DNA of 19,233 nt, taken from assembly GCA_001275005.1 (NCBI GenBank), contig JWZX01000509.1, positions 1 to 19,233 on the forward strand, read 5' to 3'. Source of the stretch: Chrysochromulina tobinii (lineage: Eukaryota; Haptophyta; Prymnesiales; Chrysochromulinaceae). The position numbers and the translations under genes were made by a program. Shown one piece after another: positions 16,601-19,233 of the stretch. Every line of letters starts with the position of its first letter. Position 1 is the stretch's first letter. Under the pieces are notes generated by a model. The model worked only from the letters and a program-made list of their open reading frames with translations, was not told where the DNA came from and ran no database searches.

Positions 16601-17713
16601 CCCCGGCAGCCCAGCCGAGGACACATTCGCCGACACGCCCGCCGTCGCGAGCGGCAGCGGCGGCGGCGCCCGGGGCTTCGTGGGCGGCAGCCCCGGCCGG
16701 GGCGGGGGCAGCAGCGGCGGCGGGCGCGAGGGCAGTGGCTCGGCAGATCTCAATCTCGATCTCGGATCGGCAGATCTCACCGACGAGGTGCTCGCACAGC
16801 TGCCGAGCGTCCTCACCTCCAAGCCTTCACAGCTGCACCTGGGATCGTGCCTCGCTGCCTTTTTCGCGCCGGAGACCCTGCGCGGCGACGATGCGTATGA
16901 CTGTGACGTCTGCAGCAAGCGCGCGGCAGACGCAGCTGTGAAGGCCTCCTCTGCCAAGGAGGCCAAGGCAGCCGGCAAGACGGACAAGGCACACGGCGCC
17001 GGCGCCCACGGCGGCGCCAAGGGTGAGAGGGAGCTGGCGCAGCCGCCGTCTCCCAGGCCGAAGCAGCCCGGGCTGAAATGGCTTCAGGTCAACGGACTGC
17101 CACGTGTCCTCTGATGGCCTCTGATGACCTCTGATGGCCTCTGATGACCTCTGATGTCCTCTGATGGCCTCCCTCATCAGGTCAACGGACTGCCACGTGT
17201 CCTCTGATGGCCTCTGATGACCTCTGGTGGCCTCTGATGGCCTCCCTCATCAGGTCAACGGACTGCCACGTGTCCTCTGATGGCCTCTGATGACCTCTGA
17301 TGGCCTCTGATGGCCTCCCTCATCAGGTCAACGGACTGCCACGTGTCCTCACGCTACACCTCAAGCGTTTCCGAACCACGGGTCGGAAGGTGCATAAGCT
17401 GTATGAGCACGTGCCCTTCCCGCTCGTGCTCGACTTTTCGTCCTTTGCATGCCAGCCTGGTGAGCCCGTCAAGCACTACACGCAGCTCAGCGACGGCGTG
17501 GCGCGCCCGCCGTCCGCGGCGCATCTGAGCTTGTACGCGGTCGTCGAGCACCAGGGCACCTTTGTTGGTGGTCACTACGTCGCCTTCGTGAAGAACGGGG
17601 GCGCGTGGTACCGCATGAACGACAGCGTCGTCACGCACGTGAGTGAGGCGACCGTGCTCGAGGCCAAGGCCTTCATGCTCTTCTATCAGCAGACGCCTTC
17701 GCCGACCGCCTGA
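7246..17713 (+). CDS. Giant ankyrin-KH-CCCH-USP fusion protein (putative RNA-linked deubiquitinase)
   Basis: The best model is join(7246..7494, 7577..8156, 8314..8650, 8752..16162, 16254..17087, 17327..17713), about 3,265 residues. The main exon is open for 7.4 kb. Domains in order: many ankyrin repeats (about 128-1730; IELLLRAGADP-type helices); two SH3-like modules inside them (about 441-496 and 875-930); Glu/Ala/Arg coiled coil (about 1815-2000); KH-like fold (about 2230-2300); CCCH zinc finger C-x7-C-x5-C-x3-H from C2460; Pro-rich linkers; an RGG stretch; and a USP peptidase. In the USP the Cys box is GLRNLGKTCYLN (C2751), followed by QDSHEVL, two CxxC zinc-ribbon halves, the His box GGHYVAF (H3220) and D3236. 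All catalytic residues are present, so ubiquitin removal is expected, with ankyrin and RNA-binding parts choosing targets. The USP part is closest in pattern to USP16/45. Internal splice junctions preserve frame. The 5' end, including the 7495-7576 intron, is uncertain; ATG 7382 in another frame is an alternative. Confidence 0.8.
7495..7576 (+). other. Tentative first intron of the ankyrin-USP gene
   Basis: A frame change is needed between the coding-like frame that stops at 7507-7509 and the ankyrin frame that continues to 8156. GT at 7495 (GTGGTCCGAG) to AG at 7576 (TACTGCAAG) gives 82 nt and restores frame, but GT at 7495 to AG at 7558 also does. Neither has the repeat structure of the later introns. 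Without this intron, translation could start at ATG 7382. Confidence 0.3.
8157..8313 (+). other. Minisatellite intron in the ankyrin region
   Basis: A GT-AG intron of 157 nt, phase 1. It starts GTGACCACTGATGG and consists of twelve CTGAT-containing 10-nt units plus one degenerate unit. It then ends with a near-copy of the upstream exon end: exon 8135-8158 and intron end 8292-8315 match at 22 of 24 bases. Splicing joins ...ESLLRAG to HPLHAIITEA and shifts frame 2 to frame 0, as required. Unspliced reading stops at 8165-8167. Confidence 0.85.
8651..8751 (+). other. Ordinary intron in the ankyrin region
   Basis: 101 nt, donor GTGCGTCTGC, acceptor ccgccgcgCAG preceded by a pyrimidine-rich tract (cctcccctccc). 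It joins ...TLVDSVIAF to AMTRKKTSASIIELLLRAG, giving a continuous ankyrin repeat and moving frame 0 to frame 2. It has no CTGAT minisatellite and no exon duplication, so it contrasts with the gene's other introns. Confidence 0.8.
13531..13578 (+). repeat. 9-nt tandem repeat coding for Gln/Ala
   Basis: caggcacag-type units encode AQQAQQAQQAQQVQQ at the end of the coiled coil of the ankyrin-USP protein. It is followed by an alanine-rich run with GCG/GCA codons to about 13690. Confidence 0.85.
14561..14665 (+). repeat. 21-nt tandem repeat, five copies
   Basis: Units start at 14561, 14582, 14603, 14624 and 14645. Each encodes a seven-residue EVSSTxT unit between the KH-like domain and the CCCH finger. 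The period is a multiple of three, so length changes keep frame. Confidence 0.9.
14702..14740 (+). repeat. 9-nt tandem repeat coding for QPL
   Basis: Four near-perfect ttgcagccg units encode LQPLQPLQPLQP in the linker before the CCCH finger. Confidence 0.85.
14861..14915 (+). repeat. Repeats coding for TAPTTAP linker
   Basis: Units of gcgcccacgacg type encode the APTTAPTLAPTTAPTTAP stretch just before the CCCH finger. The 15-mer gcccacgacggcgcc occurs three times here (14863, 14887, 14899). Confidence 0.85.
15379..15496 (+). repeat. RGG repeats followed by 27-nt GTPATTP repeats
   Basis: gggcgtggc units (15379-15410) encode an RGRGGRGGRGSRGG stretch, a typical RNA-binding/arginine-methylation motif. 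Three 27-nt units follow (15416, 15443, 15470) encoding GTPATTPxx. Both lie upstream of the USP domain. Confidence 0.85.
15641..15727 (+). repeat. 15-nt tandem repeat coding for AGPFT
   Basis: Five full units of gcaggrccattcaca type start at 15641, 15656, 15671, 15686 and 15701, with a partial sixth at 15716. They encode the AGPFTAGSFTAGPFT linker directly before the USP Cys box. Confidence 0.9.
16163..16253 (+). other. Minisatellite intron inside the USP domain
   Basis: A phase-0 intron of 91 nt. It starts with an exact 42-nt copy of the following exon (16163-16204 equals 16254-16295), then four gtctgattgc units, then the acceptor CCCCTCATCAG. Removing it joins ...EQDSHE to VLRQLLEGIRSEEVERLKG, which matches the unbroken helix expected after the USP QQDxHE box. 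A second donor at 16202 also keeps frame and would leave a 13-residue duplication. Unspliced reading stops at 16205-16207. Confidence 0.85.
16554..16612 (+). repeat. 9-nt tandem repeat coding for Gly-Ser-Pro
   Basis: Repeated ggaagcccc units encode SPGSPRSPGSPGSPGSPGSP in an insertion between the two zinc-ribbon halves of the USP domain. Confidence 0.9.
17088..17326 (+). other. Triple-unit minisatellite intron in the USP domain
   Basis: A phase-0 intron of 239 nt, made of three head-to-tail units: 17088-17180 (93 nt), 17181-17253 (73 nt) and 17254-17326 (73 nt). Each begins with GT and an exact 24-nt copy of the downstream exon start (17327-17350), continues with 10-nt CTGAT units (six, three plus one variant, and four), and ends CTCCCTCATCAG. 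Unit 1 differs from the others mainly by two extra 10-nt repeats; units 2 and 3 differ at one base. Removing all three joins ...KWLQ to VNGLPRVLTLHLKRF, the conserved USP strand, and moves frame 0 to frame 2. Confidence 0.88.
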
Positions 17714-18154
17714 CAGCGCCGACGCGGTTGCGCCGGCAGTGCACGATTCAAGATAGCAGCGGTCAAGCAGTGCACGATTCACCGACTGTGCGGTGAGCTT
17801 AAATACATTTCCAGCGACTCGTGGAGAGCCGCCTTGATCCTATGACCGGTTGATGAGCATGTTCTTCTGTTCCCTGAATTTGTTTCCAAAAGGATAGCGC
17901 GTTTAACACTCCGCTCTCCGATTCATAAACTAAACAGACCCAGTACGCAGTAGCCGGTACACTGGTACTCAATCCCGCCCGGTAATATAGGGCAGCGAGC
18001 ACCAGAGATCACACTGTGTGCTGGGAGAGACCGACCTCACTAGCGAAATTGAGTAGCCCGAGCGAGCGAGTACTCAGTACTTGTGTTGACCGAGGGGAGC
18101 GGAGCCGTCCGTCGAGACGGCGGTGGAGTGAGCGTGGGGGGACCGCGACGAAAC

Positions 18155-18202
18155 TGAACTGAACTCAGTACTGCTGCGTCGACACTCACAGTGTTCAGTT
18201 CA
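18155..18202. repeat. Inverted repeat upstream of the last gene
   Basis: TGAACTGAAC (18155-18164) and GTTCAGTTCA (18193-18202) are perfect reverse complements separated by 28 nt. It lies about 50 bp before the TATA-like element. Regulatory meaning is unproven. Confidence 0.5.
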
Positions 18203-18248
18203 AAGGAACAAATAAGCCTATGACGGACGTAGTATGAAGTATGCGAGG

Positions 18249-18255
18249 TATATAA
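18249..18255 (+). promoter_or_regulatory. TATA-like element
   Basis: tatataa stands out in a GC-rich genome. It lies 195 bp upstream of the likely start at 18444 (ATG) of the last gene, which would leave a long 5' leader. Suggestive only. Confidence 0.3.
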
Positions 18256-18443
18256 CCATGAGCGAGGGTGGCAGCGGAGCACCAGGTCGTGTCGAACGAG
18301 CCCTGAGAGCATCGCTGCGATGACGGGGGTACCAGACAAGGCTGTTGAAAGCGTTAGGTCGGATTGGGGGGCTATTTTTGGTTGCGGGGTGCGATGATTA
18401 CGCAAAAGTTGGCCATTTAGTTGGCCGGCCACATGTCGGAAAA

Positions 18444-19212
18444 ATGGCCAGTCGGCCCGCGCCGTGCCCGATGTCGGCAAAGGCAGACGCGGAGGCGGCG
18501 GCGGCGTTGCGCGAGCTCGGCGCGACGCTGAAGGCGTCGATGAACGCGCCGAAGCTGCACACGCGGAACGAAATGTACTTCGCAGGTAGTACGAATATGA
18601 GCTTAGGTCCCTTCCGGCAACTCGTGCCCAGCTACAAGCTGCGGCACTGGTCGAGGACAAGGTGGAGGCTTTGGTGGAAGTGAAACGAAACCGATGGCAG
18701 AGGCACCCTTTTCCCAGGTTATGGAGCGTGAGGCCAAGCAGGGACCGGTGGCCACGGGCAAGCTCGCCTGTGGTGGACCCAAGGCGCTCGTCCAGTCGCA
18801 AAATGAGGCCGAGGCGTTCGGTCAGAGGTTCTGGACGCAATATGAGAAGAACAGTAAGTGGAAGTCACGCGACGGCGTGATCTACTTCGAGGCGGAGCGG
18901 ATGTACAAAGAGATGCTTGAGGGGCACGACGGCAGCCCCGCACCCGTGCGGCTCCTTCGCCTCTCATGGCTGCTCGAGAAGGCCCGCCGCCGTGCGGTGC
19001 TGCCACGGCGGCAGGAGCTCCCGGAGGAAGCATTCCTTTCGGAGGCGGAGGTGCGCGCACTCCCGCGCGGGCACGTGGGAAGGGCTTGTGAGACCTGGGT
19101 CAGCATATTGATTCCCGGGAGGTCGCCGAACCTCATCGGCGCAACCTGGCGGCGCGCCAATGCCGCCGCCGCGCATGAAGTTCTGGAACGAACTGAGCAG
19201 AAGCAACAGTAG
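18444..19212 (+). CDS. Unrecognised protein, spliced gene, intron position uncertain
   Basis: Two coding-like segments in different frames. The first starts at ATG 18444 (or 18471) with an Ala/Glu-rich helix (AKADAEAAAALRELGATLKA) and is good to about 18585 (NEMYFA). The second runs to the stop at 19210-19212 in frame 1; it holds a charged, aromatic-rich region (AEAFGQRFWTQYEKN, YFEAERMYKEML), an Arg/Glu-rich stretch and a Gln-rich end. GT 18586 to AG 18631 (46 nt) would join them in frame. A pyrimidine-rich acceptor, ccttttcccag, ending at 18717 suggests a further or alternative intron, with a coding-like segment (LVEDKVEALVEV) between. I do not recognise the family and assign no function. 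No membrane segment or signal peptide is seen. Confidence 0.5.
18586..18631 (+). other. Tentative intron of the last gene
   Basis: Donor CAG|GTAGTACG and acceptor CTCGTGCCCAG, 46 nt, keep frame between the two coding segments. It is short and has no CTGAT repeats. An alternative acceptor at 18717 is stronger by sequence but does not keep frame from this donor. Confidence 0.35.
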
Positions 19213-19233
19213 CAGCAGCTGGGACGTGTGCGA

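Larger units (their letters stand above)
17714..18443. other. Intergenic region: USP gene 3' end and promoter of the last gene
   Basis: About 730 bp without a convincing gene and visibly less GC-rich than the coding parts. A 15-nt direct repeat (gcagtgcacgattca) lies at 17736-17750 and 17767-17781, probably in the 3' untranslated region. An inverted repeat is at 18155-18202 and a TATA-like tatataa at 18249-18255. A minus-strand open frame (18040-18840) overlaps it, but it runs antisense to the last gene and looks non-coding. Confidence 0.5.

Noticed and set aside
18040-18840. Minus-strand open frame of 266 codons
   Set aside because: It covers the intergenic region and runs antisense to the last gene. 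Its sequence is Ser/Arg/Pro-rich without a domain, and the plus strand is more protein-like.

Overview
The window is nuclear DNA from a eukaryote, most likely a GC-rich unicellular alga. A haptophyte is my best guess and a pelagophyte or dinoflagellate is not excluded; no marker gene fixes the lineage. The grounds are spliceosomal GT-AG introns, strong G/C preference at third codon positions, very long repeat-rich multidomain proteins, EF-hand, IQ-motif and ubiquitin-protease genes, and no operon structure. Six protein genes can be supported. I saw no rRNA, tRNA, CRISPR array or autonomous transposon.

Layout, left to right. (1) 454-2643, minus: a two-exon gene for a 670-residue IQ-motif/coiled-coil protein, probably calmodulin-binding. 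(2) About 2842-4235, plus: an FkbM-family methyltransferase with an unresolved N-terminus and an apparent one-base frameshift near 3767. (3) 4559-5692, minus: a Golgi-type, DXD-containing GT32-like glycosyltransferase, convergent with gene 2. (4) 5836-6390, plus: a 184-residue protein with two EF-hands, divergent from gene 3 across 143 bp. (5) About 7246-17713, plus: one gene for a protein of about 3,265 residues that joins ankyrin repeats, two SH3-like modules, a long coiled coil, a KH-like domain, a CCCH zinc finger, an RGG stretch and a complete USP deubiquitinase. (6) About 18444-19212, plus: a small gene I do not recognise, intron structure uncertain.

The most interesting signal is in the introns. 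Four of the five well-supported introns (759-935 on the minus strand; 8157-8313, 16163-16253 and 17088-17326 on the plus strand) are filled with a 10-nt minisatellite built on CTGAT (TCTGATGRCC or TCTGATTGCG). It is always in the sense orientation of the host gene. Each of these introns is flanked by a direct duplication of adjoining exon sequence. Three end with the same acceptor module, CTCATCAG. One splice site appears to come from the repeat element and the other from the duplicated exon. This fits an introner-like element or an AGGT-type tandem-duplication mechanism of intron gain, caught at several ages. The 17088-17326 intron is three complete GT...CAG units in tandem, whose internal junctions (CAG|GT) are potential recursive splice sites.

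Functional links between neighbouring genes are weak. Genes 2 and 3 could both act on glycans. Genes 1 and 4 are both plausible Ca2+-signalling proteins, but they are not adjacent.
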